Assembly: GCF_011764445.1 (NCBI RefSeq)
Contig: NZ_BLPG01000001.1
Location: forward strand, 434,001-498,000
Origin: Phytohabitans rumicis
Lineage (GTDB): Bacteria > Actinomycetota > Actinomycetes > Mycobacteriales > Micromonosporaceae
Direction: 5' to 3'
DNA length: 64,000 nucleotides
The notes beneath the pieces are model-generated. The model saw nothing but the letters and a program-made list of their open reading frames with translations, ran no database searches and was not told the origin of the DNA. The number at the start of each line of letters is the position of its first letter. Position 1 is the first letter of the stretch. Position numbers and translations under genes: made by a program. Shown here in pieces: positions 52,439 to 60,642 of this stretch.

Positions 52439-53083
52439 ATGACGGACGAGAAGCTGCGCATCGTCGTGGTCGACGACCACGCGGTCATGCGGGCCGGGGT
52501 GGTCGCGCTGCTCGCCTCCGAACCGGGCATCGAGGTCGTCGCCGAAGCGGCCGACGGCCGGCAAGCCGTCGACCTCGTCGAGCGGCTGGCGCCCGATGTG
52601 GCACTGATCGACCTGCGGATGCCGAGGCTCGACGGCGTCGGGGCCACCGCCGAGATCGTCGCGCGCGGCGCCCGTACCCGGGTGCTGATCCTCACCACGT
52701 ACGAGACGGACGCCGACATCGAACGCGCGGTCGAAGCCGGCGCGATCGGGTACCTGCTCAAGGACACCACCCGCGAGCAGCTCGCCGACGCGATTCGCGC
52801 CGCTGCCCGGGGCGAGACCGTGCTCGCGCCGCGGGTCGCGCAGCGACTGGTCGCACGGATGCGGCAGCCGACGCAGGCGGCGCTGACCGCGCGGGAGGTG
52901 GATGTGCTCAATGCCGTCGCTGATGGACTGTCCAATGTCGACATCGGCAAGCGGCTGGTGATCGCCGAGGCCACGGTGAAGACGCATCTGCTGCGCATCT
53001 TCGCCAAGCTGGACGTCAGCGACCGTACCCATGCGGTGGTCGTCGCTCTTGACCGTGGCCTGATCACTCGCCCGTCCCGGTAG
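52439..53083 (+). CDS. NarL/LuxR-family response regulator
   Basis: 214 residues. The receiver has D12-D13 (VVVDDHAVMRAG), phospho-acceptor D58 (VALIDLRMPRLDG) and a Lys in YLLKDTT. The DNA-binding domain is LTAREVDVLNAVADGLSNVDIGKRLVIAEATVKTHLLRIF. It is encoded immediately after its kinase. The 3' end overlaps the probable end of the convergent membrane-protein gene by 20 bp. Targets are unknown. Confidence 0.92.
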   Translation: MTDEKLRIVVVDDHAVMRAGVVALLASEPGIEVVAEAADGRQAVDLVERLAPDVALIDLRMPRLDGVGATAEIVARGARTRVLILTTYETDADIERAVEAGAIGYLLKDTTREQLADAIRAAARGETVLAPRVAQRLVARMRQPTQAALTAREVDVLNAVADGLSNVDIGKRLVIAEATVKTHLLRIFAKLDVSDRTHAVVVALDRGLITRPSR

Positions 53084-53980
53084 GTAGGCCAGGGCCAGCG
53101 CAGATGGCAGCAGCGGCAGCCAGGTGCCCAGCAACCGGTATCCGAGCACCGCGGTCACGGCGGTCTGCGGGTCCGCGCCGACGCCGGCGAGTGTGATGCC
53201 GAGCATGATGTCGAGGCTGCCCACGCTGCCTGGTGACGGCACCAGCGCGGCGGCGGCGCTGGCCGCGAGGTAGGCGACGAACACGTCCAGCGCGGGCAGC
53301 GGCCGGCCGATCGCGTGCAGGACGGCCATGATGGTGATCGCCTGCAACAGCGGGCCGGCCGCCGAGCCGCCGAACAGCAGCAGCGCCCGCCGCGGGTTCG
53401 CCAGCGTCGCCCGTACGACGGCCAACTGCTCGCGCACGCGCTTCAGGAGCACCCTGCGCCGGCTGCTTGTCAGGATCCAGGCCACCGCGCCCGCCACGGC
53501 CAGGACCGCGACCGACAGCACCAGCACCTGCACCGGTCCCCGTTCCAGTCGGCCTACCGGCACCCGGTCGGGCGCGGCCAGGCACAGGCCCACCAGGATC
53601 GTGGCCTGGATGGCCGCACCCGCGAGGCTGTTGAGTGCCAGAGCGGTGACCGCGTCAACGTTGGAGACGCCACACCGGCGCAGGAACCTGTGTGAGACGG
53701 CGGCCGCGCCGAGTCCGGCCGGCACCAGCGCGTTGGCGCAGACACCCGCGAGTTGGGCGACGTACAGCCGGCGACGGGGCAGGGCACGCGGCACGGCCCC
53801 CTGCTGGCTCACCGCTCCCGCGACGTAGGTCAGCGCGACCGCGCAGACGCCGACCGCGAGCCAGGTCGGGTCGGCGTCGACGAGCGCGCGGCCCGCGGTC
53901 ACCAGCGACGGCCACTTCCACGTGGCGTAGCCGGCGACCGCGGCGGGTGGCAACAGGGCCAGAAGAGCTCGGCTTGTCAT
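53064..53980 (-). CDS. Lysylphosphatidylglycerol synthase-like TM (UPF0104) family protein
   Basis: About 305 residues with seven or eight membrane helices. Motifs of the UPF0104/LPG-synthase TM family are visible: AQLAGVCANALVPAGLGAAAVSHRFLRRCGVS, FVAYLAASAAAALVPSPGSVGSLDIML and TAVTAVLGYRLLGTWLPLLPSALALAYL. It may move or flip a lipid, but has no aminoacyl-transferase domain. As written the frame continues to 52373 antisense to the response regulator; one extra base near 53078 would give the ending YLPGTGE and TGA at 53064. I used that end. The start is ATG 53980. Confidence 0.75.
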
Positions 53981-54059
53981 GCATAAATGCTGGTCGCCGC
54001 GCTGTCAGCACCGACAGGATCGACTGATCGAACCTCATGTCCACCGGTCGATGGACACG

Positions 54060-55136
54060 TCAGCTGAACGACACCGAGTAGCTGTTGGTGGTGAAGTTCA
54101 GGCCACCGGCGGACGAGGTGATCTCGTAGCCCAACTGGACGTCGCCGACCGTGACGTCACCGAACCAGCCCTGTGCGCGGATCCAGTTCATCACCGCCAG
54201 GACGTTCACCGTTCCCGAGTTGGTGTTGCTGGTACGGATGAACGAGAACACCGCGTTCGAACCGTTCGAGCCGGAGTAGACCTGCCAGGTGTGGCCGCCG
54301 ACGGTGGCGGTGGCCTGCAGCGACCCGAGCGGGCCTACCGGGCCGGTCTTGTTCAGCCACAACATGATCTCGTACGCGTGGTTGTTGGCCCAGATGTCGT
54401 ACGCCGTGGCGTACGCGCCGCTGCTGGGCACCGTGACGTTGAAGCTGCTGGTGAGCGTGCCCAGCGAGCTGAGCGTCCGGTTGACCGCCCGGGTGGCGTT
54501 CGGGTACGACTTGACGCCGCCGGTGTTCGGGTGGTTCGCGGTCACGCCCCAGTTGCTGAACGACCTGGCCCAGATCGTCTGCGTGCCGGCGCCACTGCCC
54601 CAGATGTTGTTGTAGAGCGTGTAGCCGCCGTTGGTCCAGGTGCCCCACTGCTCGGACGAGGTCCAGGCGACGCCGCCGGTGGACGTCGGCGTCGGCGCCG
54701 GTGGGCCGGTGGTCGGGCCGGGGCCGGGGGTGGTCGAGCCGGTGCAGGTCACGCCGTTGAGGCTGAACGACGTGGGGGCCGCGTTGGTGCCGGTCCAGGT
54801 GCCGTTGAAGCCGGGGGTGACCGTGGCGTTGGTGGCCAGGCCGGCGTTGTAGGTCTGGTTGGTCACCGTGACGTGGGCGCCGCTCTGGCTGAACACGCCG
54901 TTCCACCCTTGGGTGACGGTCTGTCCGTTGGCGAAGTTCCACTCCAGCCGCCAGCCGTTGAGCGGATCGCCCAGGTTGGTCACGGCGGCGTTGCCGGTGA
55001 ACCCGCCCGGCCACTGGTTGACCGTGTACGTCACCCGGCAGCCGGCGGCCGCGCTCGCCTGGGTCGCCGCCACGACCGCAAAGCCGCTGCCCAACGTCAG
55101 CATGGCCGCCAGCACGATGCCGGTGCGTGGTCTCAT
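54060..55136 (-). CDS. Secreted CBM2-GH12 endo-beta-glucanase or xyloglucanase
   Basis: 358 residues from the ATG at 55136 (GAGGAGG 5 nt upstream). A signal peptide ends near ASA at residue ~30. Residues ~32-131 are a CBM2 cellulose-binding module (CRVTYTVNQWPGGFTGNAAV...GWNGVFSQSG, closed by C33 and C131). A Pro/Thr/Gly linker (about 133-154) follows, then a GH12 domain with nucleophile E256 (HAYEIMLWL) and acid/base E339 (LGYEITSS). It cuts beta-1,4-glucan or xyloglucan outside the cell. An imperfect palindrome precedes it. Confidence 0.92.
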   Translation of the reverse strand: MRPRTGIVLAAMLTLGSGFAVVAATQASAAAGCRVTYTVNQWPGGFTGNAAVTNLGDPLNGWRLEWNFANGQTVTQGWNGVFSQSGAHVTVTNQTYNAGLATNATVTPGFNGTWTGTNAAPTSFSLNGVTCTGSTTPGPGPTTGPPAPTPTSTGGVAWTSSEQWGTWTNGGYTLYNNIWGSGAGTQTIWARSFSNWGVTANHPNTGGVKSYPNATRAVNRTLSSLGTLTSSFNVTVPSSGAYATAYDIWANNHAYEIMLWLNKTGPVGPLGSLQATATVGGHTWQVYSGSNGSNAVFSFIRTSNTNSGTVNVLAVMNWIRAQGWFGDVTVGDVQLGYEITSSAGGLNFTTNSYSVSFS

Positions 55137-55151
55137 GCCGACCTCCTCAAT

Positions 55152-55172
55152 AGTTTGTCGTCTATACGAACT
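55152..55172. promoter_or_regulatory. Possible operator upstream of the GH12 gene
   Basis: A 21-bp imperfect palindrome with 7-bp arms (AGTTTGT and ACGAACT, one mismatch) lies 15 bp upstream of the GH12 start. It differs from the pectin-gene operators, so a different regulator is implied. The match is weak. Confidence 0.35.
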
Positions 55173-55207
55173 CCCATCGTGCCAGTCGGACGAGATCACG
55201 ACAACCA

Positions 55208-55897
55208 TCAATATCCAGGCGAGCTCGCGGCGGCGAGGAGCCGGGCCAGTTCGACCGGCTTGGTGAACATGGGCCAGTGTCCCGAGTCGATGTCGACGAA
55301 CTCGACGTGCTTGGCCTTGGCCAGCTCGGGCACGTCACCGGCGCCGATCCACTCCTGGGCCTGGGCGGTGGTGAACTCCGGGCACACGAGCAGGACCGGG
55401 ACGTCGAATCGGCGCTCGTCGCCAAGGCGTACCACTGCTTTGGTGACGCTTTCGGGGACGGGGATCGCGGCGGACGCGAAGCGGCTCTTGGCGTCCTCGT
55501 CAAGGTCCGCGGAGTCCGGCCCTTCGAACGGGCCCCAGCCGGGGAAAGGCATGGCGCCGTCTTTGTACTCGAAGAAGTCGGCGTAGGGCTGGCCGTCGGC
55601 GGACGGGAAGCCGCCGATGAGGACGACCTTGGCCACCTTCTCCGGTCGGGCGTCGGCGGCCAGCCAGGCCAGGGTGCAGGCGGCGGAGTGCCCCACCACG
55701 ATGACCTTGTCCGGTGCCGAGTCGACGGCGGCGAGCACCGCCGCCACTTGGTCGTCGAGCGTGGCGGACGCGGATCCGTCGCCCTGGCCCGGGAGGGTGA
55801 GCGGCACCGGGCGGTGGCCGGGCGCCTCCAGCGCGGGCACGACGTCGTCCCACGCGGATCCGTCGAGCCACAGGCCGGCGACAAGCAAGATGTCCAT
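55208..55897 (-). CDS. Alpha/beta hydrolase, esterase EstC/salicylate-esterase-like
   Basis: 229 residues starting directly with the fold (DILLVAGLWLDGSAWDDVVPAL). The nucleophile motif is VVGHSAACTLAWLAA (Ser near residue 70), the acid is in the VDIDSG region or LVCPEFT, and the His is SGHWPMF. It is a small cytoplasmic esterase of unknown substrate. It is divergent from a WYL regulator across 72 bp with two TTCCGG repeats, suggesting that regulator controls it. Confidence 0.88.
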   Translation of the reverse strand: MDILLVAGLWLDGSAWDDVVPALEAPGHRPVPLTLPGQGDGSASATLDDQVAAVLAAVDSAPDKVIVVGHSAACTLAWLAADARPEKVAKVVLIGGFPSADGQPYADFFEYKDGAMPFPGWGPFEGPDSADLDEDAKSRFASAAIPVPESVTKAVVRLGDERRFDVPVLLVCPEFTTAQAQEWIGAGDVPELAKAKHVEFVDIDSGHWPMFTKPVELARLLAAASSPGY

Positions 55898-55969
55898 GGG
55901 GCATCACGCTAGGCCCTATTCCGGACGATCTACTTCCGGTTCCTTCTCGGCGCGACCTAGTGTTCTCGT

Positions 55970-56935
55970 ATGCCGACCGATCTCAGCCCCACCGCGCGGG
56001 CCCTGCGCGCCTTGGAGATCCTCCAGACCCGTCCGGGCGCGACGGCCGGCGAGCTCGCCGCGGGGTTGGGCATCACGGAACGGGCCGCGCGCAGGTACAT
56101 CGGGATCCTCCGGGAGGCGGGCATCCCCGTCGAGTCGGCCCGCGGCCCCTACGGCGGGTACCGGCTGGGGCGCGGGACGCGGCTCCCGCCGGTCGTCTTC
56201 ACCGAGCCCGAGGCGCTCGGCCTCGTCATGGCGGTCCTCGACGGCCACCCGGCGGCCACCGACGCCGACGACCTCGTCGGCTCCGCCCTCAGCAAGGTCA
56301 TCCGGGCGCTGCCCGACAGCGTCGGCCGGCAGGCCGCGGCGCTGCGCGCGTACGCGTCGGCCGCCCCCGACCGGGACTCGGCCCGTCCGGATCCCACCAC
56401 CGCGAGCGCGCTCGTAGCTGCCATCGCGGCAAGGCGTCGTGTGCTGGTCACGTACCAGAGCGCCGCCGGAAGGGTATGGGAGGCGGAGGTGGACCCGTGG
56501 GCGGTCGTCGTCCGCCACGGACGCTGGTATCTGCTGTGCCACTCTCATCGGGTGGACGGGATCCGCACCTACCGGATCGACCGGATTGGCGCGGTCCAGC
56601 GGACCGCGCAGGAGTTCGAGCCGCCCCGCGACCTCGACCCGGTGGCGGCGCTGGAGGAGAACCTGGGCACCGGGTGGGAGTACCCCACCCGCGTGGTGTT
56701 CGACGCTCCCATGGCCGAGGTGGCGCCGTGGGTCCGCCCACCCATGGGACGGCTCGAGGCATCGGGACATGGGTGCGTGCTCGTCGGGAGCACGAGCAAT
56801 CCAGCGATGTACGCGCAGGAGTGGCTGGCGAGAATGCCGCTCGCGTTCCGCGTCGAGGGCGGACCCGAACTCCACGCGGCCGTCGCGGCGGTCGCCTCAC
56901 GCTTCGCCGCCGCGACGGCCGCCCCGCGCGCATAG
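55970..56935 (+). CDS. WYL-domain transcriptional regulator (YafY-like)
   Basis: 321 residues. The N-terminal winged helix is LRALEILQTRPGATAGELAAGLGITERAARRYIGILREAG. The WYL domain follows from about residue 145 (VLVTYQSAAGRVWEAEVDPWAVVVRHGRWYLLCHSHRVDGIRTYRIDRI in segments), ending with a WCX-like extension. WYL proteins bind nucleic-acid or small ligands and often repress a neighbour. A TAGTGT box lies six bases before the ATG, implying a leaderless mRNA. TTCCGG repeats at 55919-55924 and 55934-55939 are possible operator half-sites. Confidence 0.9.
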   Translation: MPTDLSPTARALRALEILQTRPGATAGELAAGLGITERAARRYIGILREAGIPVESARGPYGGYRLGRGTRLPPVVFTEPEALGLVMAVLDGHPAATDADDLVGSALSKVIRALPDSVGRQAAALRAYASAAPDRDSARPDPTTASALVAAIAARRRVLVTYQSAAGRVWEAEVDPWAVVVRHGRWYLLCHSHRVDGIRTYRIDRIGAVQRTAQEFEPPRDLDPVAALEENLGTGWEYPTRVVFDAPMAEVAPWVRPPMGRLEASGHGCVLVGSTSNPAMYAQEWLARMPLAFRVEGGPELHAAVAAVASRFAAATAAPRA

Positions 56936-56962
56936 CATGAGATTGGCCCGAGAGGAGCGGCT

Positions 56963-57286
56963 ATGGCGAAGGCAACGAGGATCCTGGCCGGCGTCGCCGT
57001 TGCCGCGCTGGCGGCGGCAGGTGTGGCCGCGGTCGTCCGCTACCGTCAGGGCCAGCAGCCCGCTCCGGATGAGCGTGACCACCTTGACGAACTGGACGTC
57101 CGGCTCCAGGCGGCGGACGCCAGTCGGGTCATCGCAAACCTACAGCGCAATCAGGGCATATCAGTGACACGGCTGCGGCGATGGATTGCCGGCCTGCGGC
57201 GCGGGACACTCAGCCCCGAGGAGGCGACCGTGGCCGAAAGCGACTTCGACGCCCTGGAGCGAGAGGCAGATCAAGGCCAGATCTAA
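56963..57286 (+). CDS. Small membrane-anchored protein of unknown function
   Basis: 107 residues. One N-terminal hydrophobic helix (about 8-24, LAGVAVAALAAAGVAAVV) anchors a charged helical cytoplasmic or periplasmic domain (ERDHLDELDVRLQAADASRV, SVTRLRRWIAGLRRGTLSPEE). GAGAGGAG-like sequence precedes the ATG. It starts 27 bp after the WYL gene and could share its transcript. No known family recognised. Confidence 0.65.
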   Translation: MAKATRILAGVAVAALAAAGVAAVVRYRQGQQPAPDERDHLDELDVRLQAADASRVIANLQRNQGISVTRLRRWIAGLRRGTLSPEEATVAESDFDALEREADQGQI

Positions 57287-57290
57287 GCGG

Positions 57291-57461
57291 CTAGGTCCTG
57301 GCCGTTTCGAACGCGGCCGGGTCGATGTGGAGCATTCTGAGCAGGGAACCGTTCCGGTGCGTATCGACGACCGGGGGAAGTTCCCGATCGACCCAGTCGG
57401 CCCGCTCGTGCAGCCCTCTGGACCGCAGCACCGCGATAATCTGAGCCTTTTCGATGTGCAT
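57291..57461 (-). CDS. Small conserved helical protein
   Basis: 56 residues from the ATG at 57461: MHIEKAQIIAVLRSRGLHERADWVDRELP in two helices, then VDTHRNGSLLRMLHIDPAAF. The pattern (helical hairpin with DxV-D-T-H-R-N-G-S-LL) looks like a short family seen in Micromonosporaceae, recalled rather than checked. An upstream ATG at 57545 would add a poorly conserved, His-rich extension. Function unknown. Confidence 0.55.
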   Translation of the reverse strand: MHIEKAQIIAVLRSRGLHERADWVDRELPPVVDTHRNGSLLRMLHIDPAAFETART

Positions 57462-57599
57462 TGCTGTGGTTACCGCCTTCGTCGCAGGAACGCCTGTGCG
57501 GTGGTGCGTGTGATGGCGGATCCTTCCGCCCGTCGCCGGTATCACCAGTCGGAACCGGCGGCGGGCCTGTTGGGGTGCGGAGGTCCTTTGGGGCGCCGG

Positions 57600-57788
57600 T
57601 CAGTGGGGCTGGCGGCGGGACAGCCGACGCAGGGCGGCGACACAGATCCCGAACCAGGCGGTCCCGGAGCGGGTGCGTGGCACCCGGTGGCCGGCTGACC
57701 TGGCAGGTGGGTCGCCCCGTACCGGCGGCGCCGCTGTGGCGGTCGGCTCGCCGGTCGCGTTTCGAACGCGGCGTAGGTCGTTGGCCAT
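57600..57788 (-). pseudogene. Possible LapA-like membrane protein, N-terminal fragment
   Basis: The frame from ATG 57788 ends HRVPRTRSGTAWFGICVAALRRLSRRQPH. The segment PRTRSGTAWxGICVAAL resembles the beginning of the first membrane helix of LapA-family proteins, after which the expected hydrophobic residues are replaced by a basic tail and stop. It may be a truncated relic or a chance resemblance. Confidence 0.35.
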
Positions 57789-57909
57789 GACATCCCCTCA
57801 CGGGGGGTGGGCCGGTGTGGCGGGCACCTCAAGGTGGATGTCGTCGGTCCCGGGATGGCCTCATCGTACACCCGTTCGGCGGGACAAGCGACGCAACGGC
57901 CGCCCAGCC

Positions 57910-58101
57910 TCATCCACGGGGTTCGGCCGCATCGACCGGATGGATCTCAAAAGGCGCCCGGAGTCGCGTCATCGCGGCCTCGCTGTCGTCGGGCACGGCC
58001 CGCCCCTGCTCGGACTTCTCGACGTCCGGCACCGGCAGAAAGAGCCCTCCGTACGACACGGCCGCCGAGGCGTCCGAGTCGGTTGTTGTCTCATGGGTCA
58101 C
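57910..58101 (-). CDS. Hypothetical small protein
   Basis: 63 residues from the ATG at 58101. Balanced composition (THETTTDSDASAAVSYGGLF, VPDVEKSEQGRAVPDDSEAA) differs from the Arg-rich shadow frames around it. A GGAG lies 14 nt upstream, too far for a good RBS. No family recognised. Confidence 0.35.
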   Translation of the reverse strand: MTHETTTDSDASAAVSYGGLFLPVPDVEKSEQGRAVPDDSEAAMTRLRAPFEIHPVDAAEPRG

Positions 58102-58269
58102 TTAAAGCTCCAATGCAGGCGAAGGAGGGCTGCCCGCTCGCGAACGCGAGCCGGCGACTGAGGCGTCGCCGCGTACCCTGAGGACAACCGTACGCGCAGA
58201 CGTACCCGCTGGCTTGAGGCAGGGCCCACACCGGGTGCCGCGAGCACGACGTAGTTCCATGGTGGACGG

Positions 58270-59279
58270 ATGAGCGAACTGAGGGTGGCCCTGCTCGGAC
58301 CGGTGGCGTGGCGTACGCCGCCGCGCCACTACGGGCCGTGGGAGCAGGTGACGGGCCTGCTCGCCGAGGGCCTGGTCGCCAGCGGCGTCGACGTGACCCT
58401 GTTCGCCACGCTGGACTCGGTGACGTCGGCCCGCCTGGATGGCGTGTGTCCGCGGGGTTACGCGGATGAACCCGGCATGGACGGGCGGGTGTGGGAGGCG
58501 ATGCATGTCGCCCACGCGCTGGCCCGGTCCGCGGAGTTCGACCTGGTGCACAATCACCTGGACTGGCTGCCGTTGGCGTTCGCCGGGCTTTGCCGCGCCC
58601 CGATGCTCACCACGGTTCACGGTTTCTCCGGTGCCGGCATCATGCCCGCGTACGCCTCGGCGGGCTCGGCCTATGTGTCCATCTCGGACGCTGACCGCGC
58701 GGACGGGTTGGACTATGTCGCGACGGTGTACCACGGTGTTGACCTCGATGGGCTACCATTCGCGCCCGATGGAGGGCCGGGGCTCGTCGCCTTCGGCCGG
58801 ATACACCCGGACAAGGGCACGCACGCGGCGATCGACATCGCGCGGGCGGCGGGCCGGCCGCTGACCATCTGCGGAATCGTCCAGGACGAACGGTATTTCA
58901 CCGAACAGGTGGCCCCACACATCGACGGCGACCGGGTCACCTTCCTCGGTTCGGTCGGACCGCGGCGCCGCGGCGAGATTCTCGGTGCCAGCGCGGCCCT
59001 GCTGCACCCGATCGCCTTCGACGAGCCGTTCGGCCTGTCCGTGGTCGAGTCGATGGCGTGCGGCACGCCGGTGGTGGCGTACCGGCGCGGGTCGATGACC
59101 GAGGTCGTCGACGAGGGGTGACCGGTTTCCTGGTGGACACCGTCGAGCAGGCGGTCGCGGCGGTCGCTCGGGTCGCCATGATCGACCGGGCGGGTTGCCG
59201 GACCCGGGCCCGCCAGCGCTTCGACGCCGCCCGGATGGTGACCGACTACCTTCGCATCTACCGCGATCTCATCCGCTGA
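58270..59279 (+). pseudogene. GT4 glycosyltransferase, single-base frameshift
   Basis: From ATG 58270 the protein runs RVALLGPVAWRTPPRHYGPWEQ, DLVHNHLDWLPLAF, FGRIHPDKGTHAAIDIAR, and the GT4 nucleotide-sugar motif DEPFGLSVVESMACGTPVVA, ending MTEVVDEG then TGA. In another frame the sequence continues GVTGFLVDTVEQAVAAVARV, RARQRFDAARMVTDYLRIYRDLI to 59279. One extra G in the run 59115-59118 restores 336 residues. GT4 enzymes transfer a sugar with retention from NDP-sugars. It is the first of four genes ending with GH130. Sequencing error is likely. Confidence 0.82.
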
Positions 59280-59478
59280 CGGACCGGGCTGATAGTGTCG
59301 CAAAAGCCGAGGATCCTCCGAGGATCCGGCGTAGGTTCGCGGCAGGGCCAGATACCGCAGAGGCGGCGGCCGCCCCGTACCCGCTCCGCTTGCCACACAC
59401 GCTGGCCGGTGGGCGCCCTTCCACGCGTGAGGCTAGCTGCCCTCCAAATGGTGGCGGCCGATGACCGGAAGGCACGAC

Positions 59479-60642
59479 ATGGCCGGCACCTACGGTTTCC
59501 TCAGTACCCATCCACCGACCCAGTGTGGACTGGCCACTTTCAACTCCTCCCTGGCGGCTCACCTCACGGCGGGCGGCACGACCGGCGGCGTCGTACGCGT
59601 CACGGACGGCGGTGACGACGACCGATCGGCCCCCACCGGGCGGCTTGAACCCGGCGGCCTCGACGTCGTACACACCTGGTCGGCGCGGAGCGAGGGCGGC
59701 TGGTGGGACGCGGCCGCGGCGCTCAACAGTTTCGACGTAGCCATCGTCCAACACGAATACGGCATCTATCCCGGACCCGACGGTGCGGATGTCCTGCCGC
59801 TGCTGCGCCAGCTCACCGTGCCCAGCATCGTGGTCCTGCACACCGTGCTCGCCCAGCCCACCGCCCCGCAGAAGGCGTTGCTGGAGCAGATCGTGGCCGC
59901 CGCCAGCGCGGTCGTCACCATGACCGGCACGGCCCGCGACAGGCTGCTCGTCGGCTACGCCGTCGATGCCGCCAAGGTCTCCGTGATCCCCCACGGCACG
60001 GCGGACCACGCCGCGGCACCCACCGAACCACACCAGCGTCCGCACCTGCTCACCTGGGGGTTGCTCGGCCCGGGCAAGGGCGTCGAATGGGCGCTGCGCG
60101 CCCTGGCCCGACTGCGGGACCTCAACCCGGCACCCAGCTACACCATCGCCGGCAAGACCCATCCCAAGGTGCTCGAACACCATGGGGAGGCGTACCGCGA
60201 GGGCCTGCACCGGCTCGGTGCGCTGCTGGGCATCTCGAACGCGGTCAGCTACCAGCCGGTCTATCGCGACGAGACCTCCTTGGGGCGGCTGATCCGTTCC
60301 GCCGATGTCGTCGTGCTGCCGTACGACTCGCGTGAGCAGGTCACCTCCGGCGTCCTCGTCGAAGCGGTAGCCGCCGGCATCCCCGTCGTCACCACGCCGT
60401 TCCCCCATGCCGTGGAACTGCTCACCGACGGCCCCGGCCTGCTCGTCCCACACCGGGATCCGGCGGCGCTGGCCACCGCCATCCGGCGGATCCTGACCGA
60501 GCCCGGCCTGGCCGCGAGCCTCGCCGGCCGTACCCGCGAACTGGCCCCGGCCCTGATGTGGCCCGCGGTGGCCGCGCGCTACGGCGCGCTCGCCGACCGG
60601 GTCGTCGCCGCCGGCCCACACGCCGTCGCGGCACCGGCATGA
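59479..60642 (+). CDS. GT4-type glycosyltransferase
   Basis: 387 residues from the ATG at 59479 (GGAAGG 7 nt upstream; ATG 59461 is an alternative). N-terminal YGFLSTHPPTQCGLATFNSSL, then IVQHEYGIYPGPDG, a GT-B linker TWGLLGPGKGVEWALRALA and C-terminal VVLPYDSREQVTSGVLVEAVAAGIPVVTT with the E-x7-E-like motif of retaining GT4 enzymes. It is distinct from the previous glycosyltransferase. About 180 bp separate them; GGATCCT-CCG-AGGATCC (59311-59327) is a small hairpin in the gap. It overlaps the next gene by 4 bp. Confidence 0.88.
   Translation: MAGTYGFLSTHPPTQCGLATFNSSLAAHLTAGGTTGGVVRVTDGGDDDRSAPTGRLEPGGLDVVHTWSARSEGGWWDAAAALNSFDVAIVQHEYGIYPGPDGADVLPLLRQLTVPSIVVLHTVLAQPTAPQKALLEQIVAAASAVVTMTGTARDRLLVGYAVDAAKVSVIPHGTADHAAAPTEPHQRPHLLTWGLLGPGKGVEWALRALARLRDLNPAPSYTIAGKTHPKVLEHHGEAYREGLHRLGALLGISNAVSYQPVYRDETSLGRLIRSADVVVLPYDSREQVTSGVLVEAVAAGIPVVTTPFPHAVELLTDGPGLLVPHRDPAALATAIRRILTEPGLAASLAGRTRELAPALMWPAVAARYGALADRVVAAGPHAVAAPA

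Larger units (their letters stand above)
57462..58269. other. Mostly non-coding stretch with weak small ORFs
   Basis: About 800 bp without a secure gene. Several open frames occur on both strands but most have Arg/Pro-rich, shadow-like composition. Two minus-strand segments are listed separately with low confidence: 57600-57788, which looks like the beginning of a LapA-type membrane protein, and 57910-58101. No promoter for the following glycosyltransferase operon could be assigned with confidence. Confidence 0.5.

Noticed and set aside
52373-53063. C-terminal extension of the UPF0104-type protein antisense to the response regulator
   Set aside because: The added sequence is non-membrane, His/Arg-rich and antisense to a conserved gene; a single missing base near 53078 explains the read-through.
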